Of a stretch of DNA of 64,000 bases, positions 35,802 through 44,907 are shown piece by piece. The stretch comes from Rhodothermales bacterium (GTDB lineage Bacteria > Bacteroidota > Rhodothermia > Rhodothermales > Bin80). The notes below the pieces were generated by a model. That model saw only the letters and a list, made by a program, of their open reading frames with translations, had not been told where the DNA came from and ran no database searches. Where the stretch lies: contig CATQHT010000003.1 of assembly GCA_958296045.1 (NCBI GenBank), positions 2,502,501 to 2,566,500 of the forward strand, written 5' to 3'. Position numbers and translations under genes: made by a program. Position 1 is the stretch's first letter; every line of letters starts with the position of its first letter.

Positions 35802-36899
35802 CTAATGCGGGCGCAAGAATCCGCGGAGCAGCATGTCCCGCCCCACCTGCTCCCATCGGTGCTCTTCGAAGGTGATTGCCTCCTCCAGAGTCTGGCACGC
35901 GAATCCGTCTAACGCCAACGGGCCACTTCCCAACACCTTGGGTGCCAAAAATACGAAGAACCGGTCTACAAGGCCTTGCTGCATCAGTGCGGACGCTAGG
36001 CCGGGACCTGCCTCCACCAGAAGGGACTGCACAGGCAATAGCGCTAAGGCCGCGCCCAGGTCAAGGTGACCGCCTTGCATGGAGACGCGCAGGATGGATC
36101 CCCCGGCGGAAAGAAGGGATGCCTCGTAGCAGGGCTGCACCCCTTGGCCGGTGACAACCGTGGTCGGCCGACCATCGCTAAACAGGCGAAGGCCCGACGG
36201 CAACGTGCCTCGGCGATCCAACACGAAACGCCAGGGATGCGGTCCGGGCACATGGCGCACGGTGAGCGACGGGTCGTCGACCCGCGCGGTGCCGCTGCCT
36301 ACCAGGATGCCGTCCGCATCCGCGCGCCAACGGTGGACCAACGTTCGCGCTTCTGGACCCGTAATCCACTGGGACTGCCCGCTGGCAGCCGCCATCCGGC
36401 CATCAATAGTCTGTGCGATCTTGACCGTCACCAAAGGGCGACGGCTGAGGGTACTGTGAATAAAAGGCTCGTTGAAACGGCGACACCGGGCCTCCAGCAC
36501 GCCGACAGTGACATCCACCCCCTTCTGGCGCAGCAGGGCAGCACCCCCCGCTGCCTCGGGGTTGGGGTCACGCATACCCGCCACGACACGACCCACACCG
36601 CTCTCGATGATGGCCTGGGTGCAGGGCGGAGTCTTGCCCTGATGACTGCACGGCTCCAGATTCACGAAGAGCGTGGCTCGCTGTAGCGCCTGGTAACCTC
36701 CCTTAGCTGCAGCATGGCGGAGGGCGATGCGCTCCGCATGCTCCTCGCCATAGCGGGCATGCCAGCCTTCACCGAGGACGCGGCCGTCGTCGCCAATCAC
36801 AACCGCTCCCACACGAGGGTTGGGGCAGACCCGGCTCTGGCCATTGCGGGCAAGCTCCAAGCACCGAAGCATCCATCGCGTATGCCGCCGGTGATCCAT
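35802..36899 (-). CDS. ribD: Bifunctional pyrimidine deaminase/reductase
   Basis: Deaminates and reduces the pyrimidine intermediate in riboflavin synthesis. The N-terminal deaminase has the zinc site HAE (54-56) and PCSHQGKTPPC (83-93), plus CPNPRVGAVVIG. The C-terminal reductase has VTVKIAQTIDGRMAAASGQS, WITGPEAR, ADADGILVGSGTA and LLVEAGPGLASALM. Length 365 is normal. It is first of the ribD-ribE pair and divergent from plsC; the 87-bp gap at 36900-36986 should hold both promoters. Confidence 0.95.
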   Translation of the reverse strand: MDHRRHTRWMLRCLELARNGQSRVCPNPRVGAVVIGDDGRVLGEGWHARYGEEHAERIALRHAAAKGGYQALQRATLFVNLEPCSHQGKTPPCTQAIIESGVGRVVAGMRDPNPEAAGGAALLRQKGVDVTVGVLEARCRRFNEPFIHSTLSRRPLVTVKIAQTIDGRMAAASGQSQWITGPEARTLVHRWRADADGILVGSGTARVDDPSLTVRHVPGPHPWRFVLDRRGTLPSGLRLFSDGRPTTVVTGQGVQPCYEASLLSAGGSILRVSMQGGHLDLGAALALLPVQSLLVEAGPGLASALMQQGLVDRFFVFLAPKVLGSGPLALDGFACQTLEEAITFEEHRWEQVGRDMLLRGFLRPH

Positions 36900-36986
36900 G
36901 GCTCAAGGGATATCAGGTCCGCTGCTGTGGCAATTGAAACGCCAGGCCCCGCTCGCGCGTTTCTAGACTTTACCACCGCACTTACC

Positions 36987-37766
36987 ATGCCTCTTCTTCC
37001 TCGTCTTGAGTCTGCAGTGACATGGGTCGGGATCGTAGCACTGATGGTGCTTTGGGTGCCGATGACGGTTGTGGCACGCCTGATGGACAAAGATCCGGGC
37101 CTGTATCAGTGCGGACGCTTTTTTCGGCGGTTGGGGCATGCCATGGCCAAAGTCAACCGAGCATGGCGCGTCGAAGTTGAAGGTGCCGACCTGGAAAACC
37201 CCCGCAACCCGTACGTAGTGGTGGCCAACCATCTGGCTCTCGCCGATATCCCGATACTCTGCGGCCTACCATGGGAAATGAAATGGGTAGCAAAGAAGGA
37301 GCTGCTCAAGATGCCGTTTATCGGAACAATGATGCGCCTCGCGGGCGACATCACCGTTGATCGTTCCAACCGCGCGAGCGGTGGCCGCGCGATGGTGGCC
37401 GCCCGCCGGTACCTGAGACAGAAGGTGTCGGTGATGTTCTTTCCCGAAGGCACGCGCTCGCCGGATGGACGCTTGTACGCCTTTAACGACGGGGCCTTTC
37501 GGCTTGCCATCCAGACGCAGGTGCCGGTGTTACCTTTGGTCATTGACGGCTCGCAGGATGCGTTGCCGCGGGGCGGCTGGCGTTTCGGTGCTGCGAATGT
37601 GCGCGTGCGCGTGCTGCGTCCGGTATCCACGGCGGGTCTTAAGCCGAAGGACGCCGATGCCCTCAAGGCGCGCGTGCGGGGCATCATGGCGGACCATCTG
37701 GCGCGCTGGCGGGGCGTTACTCGAGAATGTGTCGATGGGTTAGCGCCAGCAACCGCCCCAGCGTAG
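36987..37766 (+). CDS. plsC: 1-acyl-sn-glycerol-3-phosphate acyltransferase
   Basis: Acylates lysophosphatidate to phosphatidate at the inner membrane. An N-terminal TM segment (residues 10-32) is followed by the acyltransferase motifs NHLALAD (81-87, the NHx4D catalytic dyad), the region around GTMMRLAGDITVDRS, FFPEGTRSPDGRL (glycerol-phosphate binding) and VPVLPLVIDGSQ. Length of 259 residues is typical. ATG 36987 gives the right N-terminus; the frame is open further upstream but antisense to ribD. The end (TAG 37764-37766) is the last core gene before the E2/E1 operon. Confidence 0.92.
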   Translation: MPLLPRLESAVTWVGIVALMVLWVPMTVVARLMDKDPGLYQCGRFFRRLGHAMAKVNRAWRVEVEGADLENPRNPYVVVANHLALADIPILCGLPWEMKWVAKKELLKMPFIGTMMRLAGDITVDRSNRASGGRAMVAARRYLRQKVSVMFFPEGTRSPDGRLYAFNDGAFRLAIQTQVPVLPLVIDGSQDALPRGGWRFGAANVRVRVLRPVSTAGLKPKDADALKARVRGIMADHLARWRGVTRECVDGLAPATAPA

Positions 37767-37910
37767 GCGTCGGACGAACCGGTGACGCGCAGATCATTAT
37801 TGGTGAGGCAAGTGGCATCCAGCCAGTGCTGGATCAGGGATTTTCCCGTGTTCACATTGGGTATCAGCTGCGCGATGTAAGGCGCTCATTCTAAATGAGA
37901 CATACGAGCG

Positions 37911-38246
37911 TTGGGGAGTGAGTCATTCTTAGGGGGAATACGGGTTTACAGTAGGGTCGTCTTCGACATCGAAGTGCAACACGGTCGCTACAAGGGAGAG
38001 ATTCTGACGCTCGCTCTGAGCTTTCAGGAGTGTGCATACCCCGAGTACCCACCGCACTTCGTCCACCTCAAGTCACCAATCTGCGCAGCGAACATTACAA
38101 GGCACGCGACCCACCGTTTCGACGGTGAGGAATGGTCAGCTTACAGTCTTCCGCCAAGCGATTTCTGGGACAGACTTGCATCGTCGCAAAAGAACATGAG
38201 CACGTATTATAGACGGCACCTTCTCTGGGTGATATCCCAGCTGTGA
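37911..38246 (+). CDS. Prokaryotic E2-like (ubiquitin-conjugating-type) protein, possibly N-terminally short
   Basis: 111 residues from TTG 37911; the frame opens only at 37899. The pattern VVFDIEVQHGRYKGEILTLA, LSF...YPEYPPHFV, then HLKSPICAA fits the E2 core (beta-strand meander, YPxxPP signature, then Pro-Ile). The first E2 helix seems absent, so the gene may be truncated or the start atypical. The candidate catalytic Cys is in SPICAAN; its position is not canonical. The stop overlaps the JAB-E1 start as GTGA. The E2 call is supported mainly by the YPxxPP block and the E1 neighbour. Confidence 0.6.
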   Translation: MGSESFLGGIRVYSRVVFDIEVQHGRYKGEILTLALSFQECAYPEYPPHFVHLKSPICAANITRHATHRFDGEEWSAYSLPPSDFWDRLASSQKNMSTYYRRHLLWVISQL

Positions 38247-39724
38247 GATTTGAGGCTGTTCTCCCCGAGACCCTTGCTGAAGAGGCCAAAGACCACCTGC
38301 TCAGGCATTTCCGGCGTGGTGAACAGCAGGAGGATCTCTGCTTCGCGCTTTGGCGTCCGAGCACTGGTGCGTCCCGAACTACAGGTGTCGTTACGGAGCT
38401 CTTTCTCTCGCTGCGAGGCGAACGGAACCTGCACGGCAATGTGAGCTTCGAGCCGCAGTATCTTGGAAGAGTCTCTCGTAGAGCATGTCAGACGAATGCG
38501 GGTGTCGCCTTCATGCACAGCCACCCCACCCCCGGCTGGCAGGCGATGAGCAATGTCGATGTTGTGGCCGAGCGGGATCGCATCGCACCACCGGCCCGCG
38601 CTGCTGGACTGCCGCTCCTAGGTCTCACTGTCGCTACAGATGGTGTATGGAGTGTCCGCTTCTGGTCCTGGAATGGCCGGGAGTTCGCGCGCACCTTTTG
38701 CGACAAAGTCAGAGTGGTGGGCAGCGGGGTCCACCTTAGTATCAACCCTGACTGCAGTACGCCTGTCGATCGGTCAAACCGCCTGCGCCGTACATTTGAC
38801 ACATGGGGCCGAGAGTGCCAAGCTGTACTGGCTGCCATTCGTATAGGCGTTGTTGGCCTCGGTAGCGTAGGTTCGATCATTGCCGAAACACTTGCCCGCA
38901 TCGGGGCCACGGATATTCTGCTTATTGACGCGGACCGCGTAGAAGAGCACAGCCTTGACCGGCTTCTGTATGCTACCGCAAGCGATGTCGGCCGCTTTAA
39001 GGTAGACATGATGGCAGAGCGACTCCGGTGCTCGGCTAGTGCCTCCTCCTTCCGCGTTGTTGCCAAACGGGCTTGGGTACAAGAGCGCGATGGCTACGCT
39101 GCCGTGCTTGACTGCGATATCTTGTTCGCTGCAGTAGACCGTCCATTGCCGAAAGACCTACTCAACAACATCGCCTATGTCCACTGTATCCCCGTTATCT
39201 TCGGTGGCGTCCGCGTCGCGACCAAATCCAATGGCCGCCTCGCTGACGCTACTTGGAGCGTCATTCGTGCAGGACCCAAGTCGCGTTGCCTGCGCTGCGA
39301 TGGCCAGTACACAACGGCGGCGGTTATGATGGAGCGTGACGGATCCCTCGACGATCCAACCTATATGGCACAGGGCACCTCGGCGCCTGGCAACGAAAAC
39401 GTTTTCCCATTCGCCGCCAACGTGGGCAGTCTGATGGTGCTTGAGATGCTGCGCACCATACTGCGCGAACCGTGGTGGCCCAACGTTCCAACAAGGCTGC
39501 ACTACAGCTTCGTCTCCAGCCGAATGACGAAGTCCTATATCGCCGCGTGCCACCCGAACTGCTCCGTCGCTGAGAGAACGGCCCAAGGGGACCGTTGGAC
39601 CTATCCTTTTATCGACGAACCGGTTGTTCGGGGCAAATGGTCCAGCACTTGGCTCGGCCGCGTCACGTCTTTTCTCCACGCTAGGCTATTTCGTATCTGT
39701 ACCTTGCTCGGGAAACGACAATGA
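38243..39724 (+). CDS. JAB peptidase-E1 (ThiF-type) fusion
   Basis: 493 residues from GTG 38243. N-terminal JAB/MPN domain: His 92 and His 94 in MHSHPTPGW and the Ser 103/Asp 106 pair in MSNVD form the JAMM zinc site of isopeptidases. C-terminal E1 domain: GVVGLGSVGS (202-211) Rossmann loop, LLIDADRVEEHSLDR (nucleotide ribose Asp, then Arg), and cysteine pairs CLRC and CHPNC, likely zinc. E1 activates a ubiquitin-like C-terminus with ATP; JAB removes or trims the conjugate. Overlaps of 4 bp with the E2-like gene and the ATPase gene on either side show one operon. No ubiquitin-like protein gene is visible. Confidence 0.85.
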   Translation: MRFEAVLPETLAEEAKDHLLRHFRRGEQQEDLCFALWRPSTGASRTTGVVTELFLSLRGERNLHGNVSFEPQYLGRVSRRACQTNAGVAFMHSHPTPGWQAMSNVDVVAERDRIAPPARAAGLPLLGLTVATDGVWSVRFWSWNGREFARTFCDKVRVVGSGVHLSINPDCSTPVDRSNRLRRTFDTWGRECQAVLAAIRIGVVGLGSVGSIIAETLARIGATDILLIDADRVEEHSLDRLLYATASDVGRFKVDMMAERLRCSASASSFRVVAKRAWVQERDGYAAVLDCDILFAAVDRPLPKDLLNNIAYVHCIPVIFGGVRVATKSNGRLADATWSVIRAGPKSRCLRCDGQYTTAAVMMERDGSLDDPTYMAQGTSAPGNENVFPFAANVGSLMVLEMLRTILREPWWPNVPTRLHYSFVSSRMTKSYIAACHPNCSVAERTAQGDRWTYPFIDEPVVRGKWSSTWLGRVTSFLHARLFRICTLLGKRQ

Positions 39725-40995
39725 GCACTCCGATCACCGACATCACGCTCACCGATGTTCGCACCTTTTCGGGCGAACAGCGTGCACATCTATCGAAAAT
39801 GACGCTGTTAGTCGGCGAGAACAGCGTCGGTAAGTCTACCTTGTTGGGTTGCCTTTATGCGCTTGGACGGATTGCCGCATTCAATGGACTGGACGATCGG
39901 ACCAACTTCTTCAACGAGAATCCGTTTTGCATGGGGTCCTTCGATACAATAGCTCGATCAGGGTGCACATCATTCCGTGTGGCCATTGGTTTAGAATGCG
40001 GACCCTTTCGTCACCTTGCTATCGAATTCGCGAGGAACGCTGATGCGTCACTCAAGGAGACCACGCTGGAATTACAGCTGTCTGGCAGTACACCCAAGCC
40101 AGTTCCGACCCTGACCATCGTCCGTGAAGCTCACGAGAGTCATCCCGAACGATGGTGCGTCGATGGTCCAGCATTCCGGTTCTGCTTTAACCAGTCCGAA
40201 GTCTCTCATGTGCAGTTCACAACTTGGCTTTCTCGTTCTATTGCCTATGGCCAACTGCCTTTCTCTGGTAACCCAACGGAGTTTCGGAGGCGAGTGGACA
40301 ATCACACGCTTCAAACCCTCGCGGAGTTCTCCAAGTTCGTCAACTTCTTCCGGAACCACTTCCGCATTCCAAGGAAGCCACCTCAGATCATCCCTCTCCC
40401 CGTGCGCGGATTGGTGCCGCGGCGAGTGTACGACTCTATCCCCCTCGGGGGTCTGAGTAGCCAAATGGACATTGGTCAGATCAACGATGCTGGTAGCAAG
40501 CTCGGCCTCTTCAAAGAAATCGATGTTCGCCAGCTTCCCAGCAACGAATTCGAGATTCTCGTGGACGTTTCCGGTTCAGGCTCATTTCGCAACCTTAGCG
40601 ACGTTGGCTACGGCATTGCCAGCCTGCTTCCATATCTCGCGGCTGTCGAGAGTGCGTCCCAGAGCACTCTCTTTTTACTACAAAAGCCCGAGGTGCACGT
40701 CCATCCATCGGCACAGGCAGAGCTCGTCAAGATGATGGTAAGAAGCGACCACACGTTCGTTGTCGAAACACACAGCGACCACATTATCGCTTGGTTGCGC
40801 ATTCTCGTCAAGGAACAGCTCTTGGCCCCTTCTGATGCCAGCATCATATATTTAGAGCCGATTCCAGAGGATGACACGGCAACCTGCTTGCACCAGATCT
40901 TTCTCGACCGCCGCGCCAATCTCAGTGGGCAGCCGCGCAGCTATCGGCAGTTCTTCTCGCGGGAGACAGCTAGGCTACTGGGAATTTCTACATGA
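39721..40995 (+). CDS. ABC-type AAA ATPase (AAA_21/OLD-like, no TOPRIM)
   Basis: 424 residues. Walker A GENSVGKST (32-40); signature-like LSDVGYGIASLLP; Walker B LFLLQKPEVHVHPSAQAEL; then a switch region VVETHSDHIIAWLR. This is the ATPase fold of OLD, AriA (PARIS) and related defence proteins, but no TOPRIM nuclease is attached. The start overlaps the JAB-E1 stop as ATGA; the PIN-domain gene begins 10 bp after its stop. An ATPase sensor plus separate small nuclease is the likely arrangement. Confidence 0.85.
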   Translation: MSTPITDITLTDVRTFSGEQRAHLSKMTLLVGENSVGKSTLLGCLYALGRIAAFNGLDDRTNFFNENPFCMGSFDTIARSGCTSFRVAIGLECGPFRHLAIEFARNADASLKETTLELQLSGSTPKPVPTLTIVREAHESHPERWCVDGPAFRFCFNQSEVSHVQFTTWLSRSIAYGQLPFSGNPTEFRRRVDNHTLQTLAEFSKFVNFFRNHFRIPRKPPQIIPLPVRGLVPRRVYDSIPLGGLSSQMDIGQINDAGSKLGLFKEIDVRQLPSNEFEILVDVSGSGSFRNLSDVGYGIASLLPYLAAVESASQSTLFLLQKPEVHVHPSAQAELVKMMVRSDHTFVVETHSDHIIAWLRILVKEQLLAPSDASIIYLEPIPEDDTATCLHQIFLDRRANLSGQPRSYRQFFSRETARLLGIST

Positions 40996-41005
40996 GAGTT
41001 CAACT

Positions 41006-41449
41006 ATGTGTGTGAGGACTATTGTGGACGCCAGCGCGTTTGGCCACTTCTGCGCGAAGGCCCCGAAGTCAGCCGCGGGTCAGCTACGCCGTTGGATCGG
41101 CCGAGGCGATGGGCGCATCATATACTCTGCCGCCGACACTGTGTACGCTGACGAACTCAACAAGAGCACCACGGTACTCGATCTGCTCCGCAGTTACTAC
41201 GATTGTGGGCGAGCTATCGAAATTGACTCACCACGCGTCAAGGCGGCCCTAGATCGGATCCCCGATCGCCCGATTCGGAAGTCTAACGACCATCACATCC
41301 TTGCTTTAGCGGTGGCTGGCGAAGCCACGGTCCTTTTCTCATGCGACAGCGACCTTCGCAAGGACTTTAGCAACGTTACAGTGCTCCCCAGGGTCGGCCG
41401 ACAAGTCATTGGAGTCTGGATGCGATCTGTTCGATTCATGCGACCGTAG
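41006..41449 (+). CDS. PIN-domain nuclease
   Basis: 147 residues from ATG 41006. PIN-fold acidic residues: Asp 8 in IVDASAFG, Glu 50 in YADELN, Asp 95 in SNDHHILALA, and Asp 114/116 in FSCDSDLRKDF. PIN proteins are metal-dependent RNases and often toxins. It is the last gene of the E2/JAB-E1/ATPase operon and is convergent with the recombinase gene, overlapping it by 14 bp. The preceding 7-codon frame (ATG 40992) is a possible coupling leader. It is the most likely effector of the operon, which is inference. Confidence 0.8.
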   Translation: MCVRTIVDASAFGHFCAKAPKSAAGQLRRWIGRGDGRIIYSAADTVYADELNKSTTVLDLLRSYYDCGRAIEIDSPRVKAALDRIPDRPIRKSNDHHILALAVAGEATVLFSCDSDLRKDFSNVTVLPRVGRQVIGVWMRSVRFMRP

Positions 41450-43493
41450 GTGTGGTTCGTGTCTTGGGGCTGATTCTATACATGGCGAAGGTACGTTTTT
41501 TGCCAGGGATCCGGTGTACGTCAATGCCTCTGCCTTCCCGGGCTAGCCGTCCTACCGTGGCAGCGTCTATTGTGAGTTCGGCGGCGAGTTCTTTGGCGGT
41601 TTTGTAGCCCTGCGCACGCATCTTTTCGCGTTGCCGCTCGATTCCTCCAGGCATCTTGTTACGCACGCGAATGGCGCGAATGCGTTGTGCGTTGAACCGT
41701 CCTCCCAAGCTGTCGCGGTGCCCGCGCAGGTTCAGCTCCTCGGCGGCTTGGGGATCATTGTAGCCTGCCTCAAGTAACTCCTCCAGTTCGGCCAGGGCCT
41801 GCTTGGAGGCATCGCGACGGATGACCGTAGCGCGAGGCAGGGGCAACGCTACTGGAGGCAGCTCGTGGGTTCGTCCGCCACGCAATCGCAATCCGACATT
41901 CACCTGGTATCCCTTTCGGGTCAGGGTGATGTCCTCGATGAGCAATCCTAAGAGGCGCTTCCGGTCCTCGTTGGTGGTACGAGCCGCTTCCCACACGGTG
42001 CCAAAGTCGCTGACCAACGCAAGGATGCGCTGGTCCAACTCGGCATCAGGTAAGCTGTGCTGGGCTTTTTTGTACCGCTCTTGTTCTCTGACGGCTTCAC
42101 CATGGGCCTTCAGACGGGCTTCCCATTCGGCCTCCAGCGTCGCGGACACGAGGCGATTCGATGGGTCCACTTCCATGTATCTGCGGCGGGCTAGGTCTAC
42201 CTGGTACCGTAAGCCTTCAATATGGTTGGTTCTCTGGCGATCTGCCTCCTCAAAGTCGCTGCGCAGCTGCTCGCGCACCATCAGCGAAAGCGCTAGGTTC
42301 TCCCGGTTGACCGCGCCAACAACAAAGCCGCCTACCGCCGCATCCAGCACATCTCCACGCATGTTTTGGCATGTACGCGTGCCGCGGCGAACGATGTTCT
42401 CCTTGCACAGATAGTACCACTTAACTTCTTTGCGGTTAGTATAGTTGTAGTTTACGCGCATCCTCTGACCACACAGGCCGCAGATGATGCGGGATTGAAG
42501 CAAGGCCGCCCCCTTGCGTGGCGACGGCCTGCGCTCGGCCCCACCAAAGAAGCTCGCCGCGTTCGAGCGCAAGGTCTCCTGGTTGTGCAAATATTCTTCC
42601 CAGTCAATGTAGCCCTCGTGGGCATCCCGAATACACACCAGCCACTGGTCGCTGGGCAGGAGGACACGCTGCACGGACCCATCCGGGCGTGTCTGCGTGC
42701 GCGTACGGCCGTAGGCGTAGCAGCCAGCATAGCGGGGATTACGGAGGATGCGCTGAATCTGGCAGTAGTTGGGCACTCCCCAGTACACTTCACCGTTACC
42801 CGTGCGGGGCCGCGAAGGCAAGCGAATCGCTTGTCGCCGGAACCACTTGGTGGTCTGCATAGCGGACCCCAGTCGCCGGAAGGTCTTGAATACCAAGGCC
42901 ATCGCTTCAGTGATGGATTGATCTGGATCCAAGGCAACCCTGTCTGCTTCGATGTATGCCAGCCCGATGGGCAAGGGGATCTTGAGCTCTCCACGCAGCG
43001 CCTTCGAGCGCTGTCCCCCAATCATGCGTGCGCATATGCCGCGCAGTTCGTACTCCGAGAGCTGCCCCTTGAGCCCGAGCAGCATCCAGTCGTTGATGTC
43101 GCCTACGTCGTAGATGCCATGCTCATCGAGGATGAGGGTCTTGGCTACGGCTGCAATCCGAAGCAATTGATGCCATTCCGCATTGTCCCGGCACAGGCGT
43201 GATACTTCGAGACTGAGTACCATGCCCACTTCTCCAGCACCGACGCGCGCACGCAGATCCTGGAATCCCGTACGTTGGGCACTGGTGGCACCAGATTTGC
43301 CTTGGTCCTCGTCAATAACGTCAATCCGATCTTCGGGCCAGCCCAAGGCAATGGCGCGCCTGCGCAGGTCATACTGACGATACTGGCTCTCCTTGTGCCT
43401 CTGCACCTGATGCAGCGAGGACTGACGGATGTACAGGCAGGCCCGGCGGTTGAGATGGTCAGCCGTGATTTTATGGGATGAGGGTCTGGGCAT
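41436..43493 (-). CDS. Large serine recombinase
   Basis: 685 residues. The N-terminal resolvase domain has the catalytic Ser in YIRQSS (21-26), DEDQGKSGATSAQRTGFQ and VLSLEVSRLCRDN. Next comes the recombinase domain (QIQRILRNPRYAGCYAYGR), a zinc ribbon (CGLCGQRM, then YYLC and TRTCQNM), a coiled coil (about 420-500), and a C-terminal part with an HTH-like segment (TAKELAAELTIDAATVGRLA). Such enzymes integrate and excise mobile elements between short att sites. It is the last gene of a DUF5372-HTH-recombinase module read leftward. The att sites were not identified. Confidence 0.9.
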   Translation of the reverse strand: MPRPSSHKITADHLNRRACLYIRQSSLHQVQRHKESQYRQYDLRRRAIALGWPEDRIDVIDEDQGKSGATSAQRTGFQDLRARVGAGEVGMVLSLEVSRLCRDNAEWHQLLRIAAVAKTLILDEHGIYDVGDINDWMLLGLKGQLSEYELRGICARMIGGQRSKALRGELKIPLPIGLAYIEADRVALDPDQSITEAMALVFKTFRRLGSAMQTTKWFRRQAIRLPSRPRTGNGEVYWGVPNYCQIQRILRNPRYAGCYAYGRTRTQTRPDGSVQRVLLPSDQWLVCIRDAHEGYIDWEEYLHNQETLRSNAASFFGGAERRPSPRKGAALLQSRIICGLCGQRMRVNYNYTNRKEVKWYYLCKENIVRRGTRTCQNMRGDVLDAAVGGFVVGAVNRENLALSLMVREQLRSDFEEADRQRTNHIEGLRYQVDLARRRYMEVDPSNRLVSATLEAEWEARLKAHGEAVREQERYKKAQHSLPDAELDQRILALVSDFGTVWEAARTTNEDRKRLLGLLIEDITLTRKGYQVNVGLRLRGGRTHELPPVALPLPRATVIRRDASKQALAELEELLEAGYNDPQAAEELNLRGHRDSLGGRFNAQRIRAIRVRNKMPGGIERQREKMRAQGYKTAKELAAELTIDAATVGRLAREGRGIDVHRIPGKKRTFAMYRISPKTRTTPTVA

Positions 43494-43503
43494 AGGTAAA
43501 ACG

Positions 43504-44190
43504 CTATGAGTGGATGAGATGGCAGCTCATGGACGCGGCCTGCCTAAGCAGTGGAGCGGATGGAGCGATGGGTGCAGGCACACTCGGAGCATGGATGCTC
43601 GGCATCCGTTCCGTAAGCACCAGCGCGTGCGCCAAGCCATGGTGGCACAGGATGGAGACGGCCTGGCTGTGCTGGCCACTGAGCCACCGCTGGCGCCACC
43701 GGTTATAGCGATGGGTGTCCTGGATATCGCGCACTGTACCATCAGCGCGTTTCGGAGTTTTTTTTGACAGCGCCCGGTGAAGGCTGCTGTAGTGGATGGT
43801 TACATCGAAGCGTTCGCGTATCATCTCGGCGAGGTTACGGACGCTGACGGCGCCAGGCATGGCCCAGTAACGCTCGGCAAAAGCCAGCATTTCGGGCGTA
43901 ATCTTGCGGGGTCCCCGGGGCCCGGGCCGCTCTGGAATCAGGGCGTGCAGGCCACCTTCCCGGAAGGCGCGCTTGGCGCGCACACAACTAGGTACGGACA
44001 TGCCGTACCGGGCCGCGACCGCTGCAAGGGTCGTGTCTTTCGTATGAGAGCGTATCATCTCGTAGCGGACTTGCAGGAGGTCTCGCGGATCGAAGAAGGG
44101 GCTGCACTCAAATAGGGGATCGGAGACCGCCTCTGGGTTCGGGTTGAGGGTTCTTGACCTCTGCAGGCGCTCGCTCTTGTCACTGGACAT
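43504..44190 (-). CDS. Helix-turn-helix protein of the serine-recombinase module
   Basis: 228 residues from ATG 44190. SPFFDPRDLLQVRYEMIRSH and an HTH (TTLAAVAARYGMSVPSCVRA, then RAFREGGLHALIPERPGPRG) match the partner gene usually found just upstream of this class of large serine recombinase. The second half (ITPEMLAFAERYWA, VRNLAEMIRERFDVTIHYSS) is a second winged-helix-like region. It ends 10 bp before the recombinase gene. It probably binds element DNA; whether as regulator or recombination factor is not known. Confidence 0.75.
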   Translation of the reverse strand: MSSDKSERLQRSRTLNPNPEAVSDPLFECSPFFDPRDLLQVRYEMIRSHTKDTTLAAVAARYGMSVPSCVRAKRAFREGGLHALIPERPGPRGPRKITPEMLAFAERYWAMPGAVSVRNLAEMIRERFDVTIHYSSLHRALSKKTPKRADGTVRDIQDTHRYNRWRQRWLSGQHSQAVSILCHHGLAHALVLTERMPSIHAPSVPAPIAPSAPLLRQAASMSCHLIHS

Positions 44191-44325
44191 GCCGTCAGGA
44201 GTAATGATCACCACGGAATATGTACGTCGCTTCGGAATGCAACCTAGGCACACAATAACGACCTACTACGGCCAAAAAACAGCTCATTGGCCACGAAGTT
44301 GCGCAATACGCGATTATGCGTTGCA

Positions 44326-44607
44326 TTAAAGGTGTTCCTCCAAAAGCGTGTCCACCAGCGACCTCAGGGCCACAAGATCGTCTGCCCGAAAGAGTGCACG
44401 GCCCGCTGAAACCCGCTCGAAGTCGTCTACCACGCGCAAGTTTGTCCACGCCCTGGGCAAACATCGTAGCGTGTTTTCATCCACAATGCAGCGCACCAGC
44501 CGCACATTGCCGGTTGTCAGGCAGTATTGGCGCGGAAATCGGCGACCAAACCATGGATGGAAAGGATGCGTGACCTCTACCCAGTCATCCGAGCCAGAAT
44601 CCGCCAT
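44326..44607 (-). CDS. DUF5372-type protein of the serine-recombinase module
   Basis: A small protein, about 93 residues from ATG 44607; an upstream TTG at 44688 is also possible. DWVEVTHPFHPWFGRRFPRQ at the start, then LPRAWTNLRVVDDFERVSAG and RALFRADDLVALRSLVDTLL match DUF5372, which recurs with HTH and serine-recombinase genes. The role is unknown. It lies 135 bp upstream of the HTH gene, so it is the first gene of the module. Confidence 0.75.
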   Translation of the reverse strand: MADSGSDDWVEVTHPFHPWFGRRFPRQYCLTTGNVRLVRCIVDENTLRCLPRAWTNLRVVDDFERVSAGRALFRADDLVALRSLVDTLLEEHL

Positions 44608-44907
44608 ACCCTGTCGCCGACCGGCATTCGGTAAGGATGATCCACTGGCGTGTGCTAACGATGACTCCGGCTGCTTCGCATTCGGCAACGTACGACAACG
44701 CCGAAGCAGTGTACCTCATCTACACGATGGCTATCCCGAGGAAACCACGCACGCCAACCGTAGGAGAAAATTCTTCGAGCGCTACAGATGTGCCTCCTCT
44801 TGATAGTCACTGATACGGGGCCTGCCCTGGCGTTTACCCAAGTTAGCCTTCCCCCTTGGTCTAATATCCGACTTAACAATTACGTTTGTGTCCGTTACCT
44901 TACGGGC

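Noticed and set aside
36714..36986. N-terminal extension of PlsC
   Set aside because: It is antisense to the ribD start; family length and the first TM helix favour ATG 36987.
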